Positions 1 to 7,237 are shown, numbered from the stretch's first letter. The stretch is DNA of 11,707 nt from DASQDT01 sp036380435 (GCA_036380435.1 DASVES010000513.1:1-11707), one strand, 5' to 3'. A program made the numbers and translations. The notes: generated from the letters alone by a model not told the origin.

Positions 1-19
1 CTGTATCTTGTGACACAGA

Positions 20-49
20 CGCCCTCCCTGACGGTCGGGCTTCCGCCCC
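20..49. repeat. Dispersed repeat copy related to the 7091-7164 hairpin arm
   Basis: The first 22 bases of this segment match the arm at 7137-7158 at 21 positions, with one C/G difference, and then diverge. It lies just beyond the stop codon of the dehydrogenase gene, so it is intergenic like its relative. No partner arm is visible inside the window. If this copy is also one side of a hairpin, the other side lies to the left of base 1. The sequence shows the similarity. That it is a dispersed family is an inference from two loci. Confidence 0.6.
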
Positions 50-67
50 AAACCTCATGCCCGCGCG

Positions 68-1096
68 TCACGGCACGAGGACGAGCTTGCCGAACTGCGC
101 GCGATCCTCCATCAGCTCGTGCGCGCGCCGCGCCTCGGCGAGCGGCAGTGTGCGGTCAACGACGGCGCGAATCGCCCCGCGCTCGACGAACCGCATCGCG
201 TCTAACAGCTCCGACTTCGACCCCATGAACGAACCGAGCACGGAGAGGTGCCGGTAGAAGACCTGCCGGATGTCCGTGCGCGCGTCGTAGCCGGAGGTGG
301 CGCCGCAGGTGACGAGGCGGCCGTCGCGCGCCAGAGCCTGAATCGAGCCGGGCCACGTGTCGGCGCCCGTGTGCTCGAAGACCACCTCGACGCCCTTCTT
401 CCCGGTCAACCGCCTGACCTCCTTCGGCCAGTCCTCGCGTGTGTAGTTGACCAACTCGTCCGCGCCGAGCGCGCGGGCTTTCTCCAGTTTCTCCTCGGTG
501 GAGGCGGTCGCGATCACGCGCGCGCCCAGAAGCTTCGCCACCTGAATCCCTATGGAGCCGACGCCGCTCCCCGCCGCGTGAATCAAAACATCCTCGCCCG
601 GCTTCAACTGCGCGCGCGCGACGAGCATGTGCCACGCCGTCACGGTGACGAGCGGGAGCGCGGCCGCCTCCTCCCAGCTCAAGTGTTTCGGCTTCGGGAT
701 ACAGTTGACGGCCGGGGCGGCGACGAGTTCGGCGTAGCCGCCGTCGCGCTGGTAGCCGAGGATTTGGTAGTCGGGGCACAAATTGTCGGCCCCGCGCAGA
801 CATTCATGGCAATGACCGCAACTGACGCCGGGCTGCAACATCACCTCGTCGCCCGGCGCAACCCAGTCAACCAGTTCGCCGGCCTCGCGCACCACGCCCG
901 CGATGTCGTTGCCCAGAATATGCGGCAGCGGAATTTTGACGCCGGGAAGCCCGCCGCGCGCCCACACGTCTAAATGGTTCAGCGCGCAGGCGCGCACCTC
1001 GACCAGAACTTCGTCGGCGCGCACGCGCGGCTCGGGCCGCTCCTCCGGGCGCAGAACCTCCGGGCCTCCGTGCTCGTAAAAGATGATTGCTTTCAT
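68..1096 (-). CDS. Zinc-binding alcohol dehydrogenase / quinone oxidoreductase family protein
   Basis: This is a 342-residue medium-chain dehydrogenase/reductase of normal family length, expected to be a cytosolic NAD(P)-dependent oxidoreductase. The N-terminal GroES-like half holds the structural-zinc cysteines C93, C96, C99 and C107 in the segment SCGHCHECLRGADNLC. The Rossmann half has the nucleotide-binding loop AAGSGVGSIG near residues 174-183. C37 (RACALNHLDVW) sits where the first catalytic-zinc ligand is expected. The usual GHE motif is GND at residues 62-64, so the histidine zinc ligand is missing and catalytic zinc binding is uncertain. The substrate cannot be deduced. The ATG start at 1096 has no clear Shine-Dalgarno sequence. 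The gene diverges from the NTF2-like gene across about 137 bp, which must hold both promoters. No strong promoter motif was seen there. Confidence 0.93.
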   Translation of the reverse strand: MKAIIFYEHGGPEVLRPEERPEPRVRADEVLVEVRACALNHLDVWARGGLPGVKIPLPHILGNDIAGVVREAGELVDWVAPGDEVMLQPGVSCGHCHECLRGADNLCPDYQILGYQRDGGYAELVAAPAVNCIPKPKHLSWEEAAALPLVTVTAWHMLVARAQLKPGEDVLIHAAGSGVGSIGIQVAKLLGARVIATASTEEKLEKARALGADELVNYTREDWPKEVRRLTGKKGVEVVFEHTGADTWPGSIQALARDGRLVTCGATSGYDARTDIRQVFYRHLSVLGSFMGSKSELLDAMRFVERGAIRAVVDRTLPLAEARRAHELMEDRAQFGKLVLVP

Positions 1097-1233
1097 GGTT
1101 GGAGATTTTAGTTTTTTGTCGCGGGATTTGGAAACGCGGGGCGCGAAACTCGAATCACAGTCCTTGAACTATTCATCCACGCCCGTATCGACAGGCCCGA
1201 CGGGCGCGCGCGAGCGAGCGCGAGGCAAACAAC

Positions 1234-1695
1234 ATGAACCAGAATCTCCCCGACGACTTCTCGACGCTCGACGGCATCCTCCACGCCCTCTACGACTCGA
1301 TCTCCGGCCCCGCCGAGCAGAAGCGCGACCTGCGCCGCTTCCGCTCGCTCTTTGCCGAGGACGCGCGCCTTGTCCGCGTCGTCCCCGCCGACGCCGGCGG
1401 CCTCGCGCGAGTGACCGTCTTCGACCCCGACGAATACTTCAAGGCCGCTTGCGAGTATTTCAAGCAGTCGGGCTTCTTCGACCGCGAGGCCAGCCGCCGC
1501 GTGGACGGCTTCGGCCACGTCACGCATGTCTTCAGCACCTATGAGTCGCGCCACTTCGCCGACGACCCCGAGCCGTTCGCCCGCGGCGTCAACAGCATCC
1601 AACTCTTCCACGACGGCGCGCGCTACTGGTTCGTCAACATCTTCTGGGACTTCGAGCGCCCCGGCAACCCCATCCCCGAAGAACACCTCTCGTAA
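1234..1695 (+). CDS. NTF2-like / SnoaL-like small protein, function unknown
   Basis: This is a 153-residue soluble protein with no signal peptide. The pattern is that of the NTF2-like alpha+beta cone fold: an N-terminal helix with RRFRSLFAEDARLVRV, a helix around EYFKAACEYFKQSGFF, then paired strands HVFSTYESR, GVNSIQLFHDG and RYWFVNIFWDFE. Members of this superfamily include enzymes and ligand-binding proteins, so no reaction can be assigned. The ATG is preceded by a modest GAGG at 1222-1225, 8 bases upstream. It stands alone on this strand, and its TAA stop lies at the edge of the long palindrome at 1694-1778. The antisense frame is open for much of this stretch. The plus frame is preferred because its protein looks folded and the flanking structure fits. 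Confidence 0.82.
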   Translation: MNQNLPDDFSTLDGILHALYDSISGPAEQKRDLRRFRSLFAEDARLVRVVPADAGGLARVTVFDPDEYFKAACEYFKQSGFFDREASRRVDGFGHVTHVFSTYESRHFADDPEPFARGVNSIQLFHDGARYWFVNIFWDFERPGNPIPEEHLS

Positions 1696-1778
1696 GTCAA
1701 AAGTAAAAAGGCAAAAGGCAAAAGTGAAGAGGCAACCTGCTTCCTCACTTTTGCCTTTTGCCTTTTTACTTTTGACTT
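1694..1778. terminator. Perfect 34-bp palindrome of heptamers between convergent stops
   Basis: Bases 1694-1727 are the exact reverse complement of 1745-1778, with a 17-base loop. The left arm is four tandem 7-nt units starting at 1699: AAAAGTA, AAAAGGC, AAAAGGC, AAAAGTG. The structure fills the space between the plus-strand TAA at 1693-1695 and the minus-strand TAG at 1779-1781. Either transcript would form a very stable hairpin, so a bidirectional terminator or 3'-end protector is likely. The lower stem is itself A/U-rich, and no separate U tract follows it. The repeat and symmetry are seen directly. The terminator role is inferred. Confidence 0.8.
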
Positions 1779-3167
1779 CTAAGGGATGCCGAGGCTCTTG
1801 CTGATGAAGTCGATGGTCTCGGGCTGTTGGAAGTAGTTCGTGTGGTGGACGCGGTCGGTGGTGCCGAAGTCGAAGACGTTGGCGGCGGGGATGTGTATCT
1901 GGTCGAAGAGGTCGGTCATCGAGTCGGTGTCCACGACGAGGTCGTTGGCGCCGTCGAAGACTTTGTTGGCGCCGAGGTCGGCGAGGTTCTCCTTGCGGAA
2001 GTGTCGCCAGAAGGCCCAGCCGTGATTCTCATCGGTCTCGAAGTTACAGCGCACGGCGAAGTAATCGGGCAGGGGGCCGCCCGTCTTCTCGCGCAGGCGG
2101 CGCAGCTCGGCGCTGTTGCCGACGCGCGACTGCCCGGCGATGCCGGGGATCATGGCCACGGCGGCGTCGATGAGCGGGGCCTTCTCGCCGAGGCTGGCGA
2201 TGGAAGTGATGACCTTGACGAGGCCGACGGCGACGCTGAGCATCGGGACGGCGAGCGAGGACGCGCTGCCGGCGAGCGAGAGCGCGCGGCCGACGTTGGT
2301 AATCAGACCGAGCGCGGCGCGCAGACGCGGCGGCGCCGCGAGGCTTGAGCCGGCCAGCGGCGCGCCGACCATCACGACCCGGCGCGGGGCCACCGCCGCC
2401 CCGCTGAACCCTTCGAGCCACCACCGGGCGACCAGACCCCCGCGGCTGTGGCAGACGATATCGACGGGGCGCTTGAAGCCGGCGAAGAGCCGCGCGAGAT
2501 CGAGCGCGTTGAGGACGGGACTCACCGACAGAGTAGGGTGGTCGAAGAAAAGCACCTCGCCGTAATGCTTGAGGCTGCGCCCGATAAGATCGCGCCCCGC
2601 CGGCGTGCTCCGCAGTTCGGCGAGCAGGTGGTCGTTGTTGCTGAAGGTGCCGTGGATGAAGAGGAGCGTCTTCTTCGCCGCGTTCGGGGTCGGCGCGGCG
2701 ACCGTCTGGGGCGCGCCCTTCGCGCTCGGGAGGCGGCGCAGGCCCGGCGTGGGAGTCCACTTCTTGTCGAGACCTTCGAGGAACGTGCCCACGTCCGAGG
2801 GCGCGAGCTTCTCGAACTTGTACTGCGCGACGATCTCGCCCGAGGGGGCCGCCGGCGCGAGGCCGCGGCGGAGGCCGCGCCGCCCCCCCGTCATCACGAC
2901 GCCCGCGCCCTCCTCCCACTGGAGGAAGCCGTCCTCCTCGGTGAGCGTGATCATTTCCGTGCTGTCGTCGGGCGGCCGCCGCCGGCCGCCGCGCCGCAGC
3001 TTGCTGATGGGCAGCTCGTTCGGCAGGTCTTCGTCGGGCCGGCGGATGTCGAGGTCTTTGGCGGCGAGGTCGAGGTTTTCGAGTAGCGGCCTGAGCTGCT
3101 CGCGTCGCACCGCGGCGGCGGTGGCGACGGTGGCGGCGGCGGTGGCGGCGGGGGTGGCGATGTTCAT
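1779..3167 (-). CDS. Alpha/beta hydrolase (lipase/esterase-like), partner of the CHAT protein
   Basis: This is a 462-residue protein. Residues about 166-460 form an alpha/beta hydrolase domain: strand and oxyanion region LLFIHGTFSNN (168-178), nucleophile elbow CHSRGG with S241, the likely acid in NDLVVD (D409 or D413), and the likely catalytic histidine in RVHHTNYF (H441 or H442). The family includes lipases, esterases and acyltransferases, and the substrate cannot be told. The first 20 residues are Ala/Thr-rich. Residues 20-165 are an extra N-terminal region not needed for the hydrolase fold, with segments STEMITLTEEDGFLQWEEG and EIVAQYKFEKLAPSDVGTFL. A hydrophobic Ala/Leu/Val-rich stretch at 284-345 may be a lid or membrane-contacting insertion. 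The ATG overlaps the stop of the upstream CHAT gene (ATGA), so the two are translationally coupled. Confidence 0.87.
   Translation of the reverse strand: MNIATPAATAAATVATAAAVRREQLRPLLENLDLAAKDLDIRRPDEDLPNELPISKLRRGGRRRPPDDSTEMITLTEEDGFLQWEEGAGVVMTGGRRGLRRGLAPAAPSGEIVAQYKFEKLAPSDVGTFLEGLDKKWTPTPGLRRLPSAKGAPQTVAAPTPNAAKKTLLFIHGTFSNNDHLLAELRSTPAGRDLIGRSLKHYGEVLFFDHPTLSVSPVLNALDLARLFAGFKRPVDIVCHSRGGLVARWWLEGFSGAAVAPRRVVMVGAPLAGSSLAAPPRLRAALGLITNVGRALSLAGSASSLAVPMLSVAVGLVKVITSIASLGEKAPLIDAAVAMIPGIAGQSRVGNSAELRRLREKTGGPLPDYFAVRCNFETDENHGWAFWRHFRKENLADLGANKVFDGANDLVVDTDSMTDLFDQIHIPAANVFDFGTTDRVHHTNYFQQPETIDFISKSLGIP
3110..3160. repeat. GGC/GGT-rich low-complexity tract at the hydrolase 5' end
   Basis: The plus strand shows imperfect GGC-GGT-type trinucleotide runs, which read on the minus strand as GCC/ACC codons. 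They encode the Ala/Thr/Val-rich start of the hydrolase (PAATAAATVATAAAV). Such tracts are prone to length change by slippage in steps of three, which would keep the frame. The functional effect is unknown. Confidence 0.5.
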
Positions 3168-5689
3168 TCCGGCCTCCCTCCCTTCAGAGGAATCGGAGTC
3201 ACGCGGTTATCGCGCGCGAGGCGCACGTCGAGCAGCGAGTGGAACTGCCGCTTGCTGCGCAGGTTCTTGATTCCTGCGTCAACGGCGTCCCCGAAGCTGC
3301 CGCGGCGCGCGATCATCGTGCTCTCGATGGGCACGAGCTTGCGGTCGTGCACGAGTTGCACCACCTCCTCGTAGAAGTCCTTATCGAGATACCACGCCTC
3401 ACGCTGCACAGGGGCGTTAGGGCCTTGCGGCTGTGGCGACGCCATGTCGTCCCCGATGACGGGCGCGTTGGCCATCTCGGTGATGAAGCTCTGGTGATAA
3501 ACGTCGCTGCGCCAGTAGCCGGGGAAGGCGTGCCCCTGAAGGAGGAAGATGACCGGGTAGACCTCGATGTACTCGCAGCAGGTCGCCATCAGCAGCGCCA
3601 GGTCGATGCAGGTGCCCCGATGTCCGTCGATGATCTCGGAGGGGGTGCGGACGCGCTGGGCGGAGAGGTTGTAGCTCGGCGGCGGGTTGATGTAGCCGAG
3701 GTTCATCTCGAAGGCGAGCGCCGCCCAGAGCGCCTGCACCTGAAGATCGACGCCGTCCGTGTCGAACGTGACCTCCTTCGTGACCCGGTCGCGCTCCTCG
3801 ACGACGCTCTGGTAGCCGTCGAAGCCGGCGCCGCTGTCGTCGGCCAAGGCCCACAGGTAACGCTGGCCGGCATCGACGACGCGGTTGACGGCGCGGTCGC
3901 GCGGGAGCACGAACGAGGGGAGCCAGACGCGGTCGGTGTCGTCGTCGCGCCACTCGTCGAGCGGGAGCAGGGTCACGCGGTGCGTGTCGTTGTAAAGCTC
4001 CTGCCCCTCCCAGGAGACTTTGACGTAGAGGCTCGTGTGGACGCTCTCGCTGATGGCCGGCCCCGTCGAGTAGATGAGCGGCACGCGGATGTGCTTGCGC
4101 AGGTCGAGCACCCACTCCTTCATCGGCACCGTGGTGGTGTAGGGGAAAGTCATCGGGCCGGCGTAGAGAATGACTTCGACTTTAATCCGCACGGTGCCGG
4201 TCTTTCTCTTCTTGATGAGGAAGGTCTCGAACAGGTCGCGGTCGTTGTGCAGCATCGAGTAGTTGAGGCTTTTGAAAGGCACCACCTTGATCTCCTTGAA
4301 GAGGCGGGCGGCACTGCCGCCGACGCTCTTCAGGGTGATCTCAACCTCCTTCGCCTCCTCGACCTGCTTGACCATCTCACGGTCGCCGGCCGCCGTCGGC
4401 GCGGGCACGCGCCGTGCGCCGCGCCGGAGAGTGGCGCCCGGCTGCTGCGGGGCGACGAGCGAACGCGCGCTCCAGAGGACGACGCCCGCCCCGTGCAAGC
4501 CCCCTTGCTTCCGCAGCATCTGGCAGGTCAGCCGGAAAGCCTCCGCCGTGTTCCAGTTCGAGAGCCGCCACAGGTGGTAGAAGTTCGTGAAGAAGAACTC
4601 GGTCAGCGCGTCGTTGAACTCGTCCTGGAAGCCGATGGCGGCGTCCGCGCCGCCGGCCACGATGAGCGAGCCGACGCGCGTGGCCGAGTTGTAGAAGTTG
4701 CAGGAGACGAGCGCCGGCTTGCGCGACGCGGCGTTGACGATACCGGCAAGGCGCTCGGCGTCCACCATGTCCACGCTGCCCGCCATCACGTAACCGTCGG
4801 GCGGCGCTTCGACGGTCTTGAGGCTGGTGATGAGCTGCGTCGCCTGATGGTTGTCCACCCCGGCCAGATGCACCACGTGGGGCTTTTGCCTGCCGACCTC
4901 GGCGCGCAGGGTCTCGGCGGTCGGGTCGATCAACTCGTGCGCGGTAAGCCCCAGGTTCTCCTTCACCAGCTCACGCTCCGACGCGAAGGTGAAAGCCTCG
5001 CGCAAGTTTTCGGGCGCGCTCTCAACGAAGAGGAGGCTTTTCGGCGGGGAGGCGGCGGCGGGGGCGGCGGCGCCGCTACGGCGGTCGAGGTGACGCAGCA
5101 CGGTCATCGGCCGACCCTGACGCAGCTCGCGCGTCGCCGCCGTCAGCAAGTACTCCCAGGGGAAGATGCGCGCCTCCCAGCTCGACTCCTCGCTTTTGAA
5201 GGGGACGCTGACCTCGACCATCTCGGCCTCGGCCAGCGACGCCAGTTGCGTCTCCTTCACACCCCACTCCTGGAGTTGCTGCAGGCTCCGCTGTGCCTGT
5301 TCGTTGCGCGAGGATTCCCGCTCCGCCCAGCGCCGGCGGTTGCGCACGGCGTATGACCACTGCATGGCGGCGCGCTGGAATTGCTTGCGGTCGGCGCGCA
5401 GTTCAAGGTTCAGCCCCTGCGGCGTGCGCACGGTGATGCTGACGCGTCCGCCCGTCTCCGGCGGCGCGCCCGCTTCGACGAAGCCGGCGAGGGACACAGG
5501 TGCGACGACCGCGCCGGAGCCGCCGCGCGCTGGTGGCGACTTTTTGGAAGCCGGCCGCTTCTTGCTGCTGCTGCGCGCCTGTGCGCTCACACTCTTCTTA
5601 CCGGCCCCGCCTTTGCGCGCGGCGGCCCCGCCTTTGGCCGTCGCTGCTGCTCCGCCTTTGGCTGCTCTTGAGGCTTTTTTTGTTGCCAT
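3164..5689 (-). CDS. CHAT-domain protease-like protein with C-terminal transglutaminase-like domain
   Basis: This is an 841-residue multidomain protein. Residues 1-60 are a Lys/Ala/Gly tail with KGGAA-type repeats, probably disordered. Residues about 165-410 match a CHAT (caspase-like, HetF-associated) domain: the segment ending PHVVHLAG supplies H274 and LVSCNFYNSA supplies C330, the expected His/Cys dyad. Residues about 440-580 look like a beta-sandwich. From about 585 onward the protein resembles the transglutaminase-like region of DUF4011-type conflict proteins: LPSFVLPRD, GYQS, YINPPPSYN, RVRTPSEII, GTCIDLALL (C694), GHAFPGYW (H720) and PIEST (E788). It thus carries two independent cysteine-peptidase-like sites. 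There is no signal peptide, so it is cytosolic. The ATG at 5689 has only a weak, distant AAGG. It is the first gene of a coupled pair with the hydrolase. The CHAT call is confident; the C-terminal family match is from memory of motifs. Confidence 0.87.
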   Translation of the reverse strand: MATKKASRAAKGGAAATAKGGAAARKGGAGKKSVSAQARSSSKKRPASKKSPPARGGSGAVVAPVSLAGFVEAGAPPETGGRVSITVRTPQGLNLELRADRKQFQRAAMQWSYAVRNRRRWAERESSRNEQAQRSLQQLQEWGVKETQLASLAEAEMVEVSVPFKSEESSWEARIFPWEYLLTAATRELRQGRPMTVLRHLDRRSGAAAPAAASPPKSLLFVESAPENLREAFTFASERELVKENLGLTAHELIDPTAETLRAEVGRQKPHVVHLAGVDNHQATQLITSLKTVEAPPDGYVMAGSVDMVDAERLAGIVNAASRKPALVSCNFYNSATRVGSLIVAGGADAAIGFQDEFNDALTEFFFTNFYHLWRLSNWNTAEAFRLTCQMLRKQGGLHGAGVVLWSARSLVAPQQPGATLRRGARRVPAPTAAGDREMVKQVEEAKEVEITLKSVGGSAARLFKEIKVVPFKSLNYSMLHNDRDLFETFLIKKRKTGTVRIKVEVILYAGPMTFPYTTTVPMKEWVLDLRKHIRVPLIYSTGPAISESVHTSLYVKVSWEGQELYNDTHRVTLLPLDEWRDDDTDRVWLPSFVLPRDRAVNRVVDAGQRYLWALADDSGAGFDGYQSVVEERDRVTKEVTFDTDGVDLQVQALWAALAFEMNLGYINPPPSYNLSAQRVRTPSEIIDGHRGTCIDLALLMATCCEYIEVYPVIFLLQGHAFPGYWRSDVYHQSFITEMANAPVIGDDMASPQPQGPNAPVQREAWYLDKDFYEEVVQLVHDRKLVPIESTMIARRGSFGDAVDAGIKNLRSKRQFHSLLDVRLARDNRVTPIPLKGGRPE

Positions 5690-5769
5690 GAGGTCGCGCG
5701 CCTTTCTTCGTGTCTGAAGGCAGTTGGGTTAGCTCGCGCCGCGTCGGACGGCGATGAGGACGCTTCGGC

Positions 5770-5797
5770 TTTTATCAAATTCGGGCCTCGGTGGCAA
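5770..5797 (-). promoter_or_regulatory. Candidate promoter of the CHAT-hydrolase unit
   Basis: On the minus strand TTGCCA (5797-5792) is followed 16 bases later by ATAAAA (5775-5770), about 80 bases upstream of the CHAT start codon. The region is locally AT-rich against a GC-rich background. The -10 match is imperfect, so this is only a candidate. Confidence 0.25.
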
Positions 5798-5933
5798 TGC
5801 GGACGCGCGCGCGGACATCGATTTTTCAGAGCGGCCCGCCCGGCGCGCTCAACTTGTTATGCGGATGCGGGCCGAGACGTTTCACGGCGGACGCTCGCCG
5901 AGAGAAAGGGATTAAGGGGCGCTGGTTACAGAT

Positions 5934-5967
5934 CACCCCGCCGTCTTCAAAAAAAGGCGGCGGGGTG
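5934..5967 (-). terminator. Hairpin downstream of lipA, possible terminator
   Basis: CACCCCGCCG at 5934-5943 and CGGCGGGGTG at 5958-5967 form a perfect 10-bp GC stem around a 14-base loop that contains the A7/T7 run. It starts 27 bases beyond the lipA stop. On the minus strand no U tract follows the stem, so it is not a textbook intrinsic terminator. The overlapping pairing of GATCACC (5931-5937) with GGTGATC (5973-5979) offers an alternative fold. Confidence 0.5.
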
Positions 5968-5993
5968 TGAAAGGTGATCCGGGTCGTGTGGCT

Positions 5994-6932
5994 TCAGGCT
6001 TGAGTTTCGGCCCCGATGCCCTGGTCGGTCTGCTGGCGCGCGTGGTAGGAGGAGCGCGTGAGCGGGCTTGATTCGACGTGCTTGAAGCCCAGAGACATGC
6101 CGACCTCGCGCCAGCGGGCGAACTCGTCGGGCGTGACGTAGCGTTCGACGGGGAGGCGGCGCGCGTGCGGCTGGAGATACTGCCCGATGGTCATAATGTC
6201 GCAGGAGGAGGCGCGCAGGTCGCGCATCAGCTCGACCACCTCGTCGAAGGTCTCGCCCAGTCCCGCCATGATGCCGCTCTTGGTGAGCATCCCCCGGCCT
6301 TCGCGGTCGCGGCGCTCGGCCGCGCGGCGCAACAGCGTCATCGACTGTTCGTAACGGGCGTCGGGCCGGACGCGCTTGTAAAGCCGCGCGATGGTCTCGG
6401 TATTGTGGTTGAGCACGTCGGGCGCGGCGTCGAGCACGGTGTCGAGGGCCGCCTCGTCGCCGTTGAAATCGGGGATGAGGACTTCGACGCGGCACTCTGG
6501 GTTGAGCGCGCGAATCTGCGTGATGGTCTCGGCCCAGTGGGCTGCGCCGCCGTCCGCGAGGTCGTCGCGGTTGACGGAGGTGATAACGGCGTGCGCGAGG
6601 TCGAGAGTCTGCACGGCCTCGGCGACGTGGCGCGGCTCCGCCGGGTCGAGTCGGCCGGGGGCGCCCTTGCCGACGGCGCAGAAGCCGCAGTGGCGCGTGC
6701 AGATGTCGCCGCCGATCATAAAGGTGGCGGTGCGGTCGGCCCAGCACTCGAAGATGTTCGGGCAGCGCGCCTCCTGGCAGACCGTGTGCAGGTTCAGCTT
6801 CTCGACGAGGCCGAGCAGATAATTATGGTTCGCCGGATCGCCGATCCGCACCTTCAGCCATTCGGGCTTCGGAGCACGCGGCGGACGCTGTGGCGTCGGG
6901 GCGTTACTAATGACTCTTAACTCGCGGCTCAA
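5994..6932 (-). CDS. lipA: Lipoyl synthase
   Basis: This is a 312-residue radical SAM enzyme, near the usual family length. It inserts two sulfurs into protein-bound octanoyl groups to make lipoyl cofactors for 2-oxoacid dehydrogenases and the glycine cleavage system, in the cytosol. Both iron-sulfur sites are complete. The auxiliary cluster cysteines are C52, C57 and C63 (CQEARCPNIFEC). The SAM cluster cysteines are C78, C82 and C85 (CTRHCGFC). The C-terminal RSSYHA motif that supplies the serine ligand is at 293-298. The start is TTG at 6932, with GGAG 9 bases upstream. No in-frame ATG gives a complete N-terminus. It is on the same strand as lipB but separated from it by a dehydratase gene and the nested repeats at 6999-7281, so it probably has its own promoter. 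Confidence 0.97.
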   Translation of the reverse strand: MSRELRVISNAPTPQRPPRAPKPEWLKVRIGDPANHNYLLGLVEKLNLHTVCQEARCPNIFECWADRTATFMIGGDICTRHCGFCAVGKGAPGRLDPAEPRHVAEAVQTLDLAHAVITSVNRDDLADGGAAHWAETITQIRALNPECRVEVLIPDFNGDEAALDTVLDAAPDVLNHNTETIARLYKRVRPDARYEQSMTLLRRAAERRDREGRGMLTKSGIMAGLGETFDEVVELMRDLRASSCDIMTIGQYLQPHARRLPVERYVTPDEFARWREVGMSLGFKHVESSPLTRSSYHARQQTDQGIGAETQA

Positions 6933-6941
6933 AATTTATCA

Positions 6942-6945
6942 CTCC
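6942..6945 (-). promoter_or_regulatory. Ribosome-binding site deciding the lipA TTG start
   Basis: GGAG on the minus strand lies 9 bases before the TTG at 6932-6930. The nearby ATG upstream (complement of 6946-6950) is out of frame and meets a stop within a few codons, so TTG is the best start. Confidence 0.55.
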
Positions 6946-7039
6946 ACATTGATTTTAAACGTGCTCGTATTTTAACACTCGCACTACGCGCTTGTCTTTG
7001 TAGGGGCAGGGCAAGTCCGCGGCCCGACGCTTACAGGGG

Positions 7040-7237
7040 AATTAACATGGATGGACAGGATTAGCAGGATGAGTTCTCCGAGTAGGACAGGGCAGTAGCC
7101 CGACCGTGAGGGAGGGCGTGTGGCTCCCGCGTCATGCGCCCTCCCTCACGGTCGGGCTACTGCCATGAGCGCGCCCCCGTTGAAATCTCCAATCAGCTCT
7201 TTCTTCATCCTGCTAATCCTGTCCATCCATGTTAATT
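7040..7237. repeat. Middle arm pair b, 33-bp perfect inverted repeat
   Basis: The left arm (7040-7072) begins AATTAACATGGATGGACAGG and the right arm (7205-7237) is its exact reverse complement. The arms contain GGA-rich near-repeats (GGATGGACAGGATTAGCAGG). They are AT-richer than the surrounding genes, suggesting a separate origin from the coding background. Confidence 0.88.
7091..7164. repeat. Inner hairpin c, 28-bp perfect inverted repeat
   Basis: Bases 7091-7118 pair exactly with 7137-7164 around an 18-base loop. The arm core (GCCCGACCGTGAGGGAGGGC) is shared, with one change, by the segment at 20-49 near the left window edge. No U tract follows on either strand, so it is not an ordinary intrinsic terminator, although it could still pause transcription or block exonucleases. 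Confidence 0.88.

Larger units (their letters stand above)
5690..5993. other. Intergenic region between the CHAT gene and lipA
   Basis: This 304-bp stretch lies upstream of the CHAT gene and downstream of lipA. It contains a candidate minus-strand promoter (5770-5797), a strong hairpin near the lipA end (5934-5967) and a weaker 8-bp inverted repeat (5832-5839 with 5867-5874). No credible gene was found. The short frame crossing 5587-5778 on the minus strand has no ribosome-binding site and runs into the CHAT tail in another frame. Confidence 0.6.

Noticed and set aside
248..973. 241-residue plus-strand open frame opposite the dehydrogenase gene
   Set aside because: The minus strand encodes a full dehydrogenase with all expected motifs. 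This frame has no domain or good ribosome-binding site.
3239..5356. Long 705-residue plus-strand open frame opposite the CHAT gene
   Set aside because: It is the antisense of a gene with clear catalytic motifs. Its translation is rich in D, V, R and L without recognisable domains, as expected for a mirror frame in GC-rich DNA.
5832..5874. 8-bp inverted repeat CGGCCCGC/GCGGGCCG
   Set aside because: Short arms with a 27-base gap are expected by chance in DNA this GC-rich.
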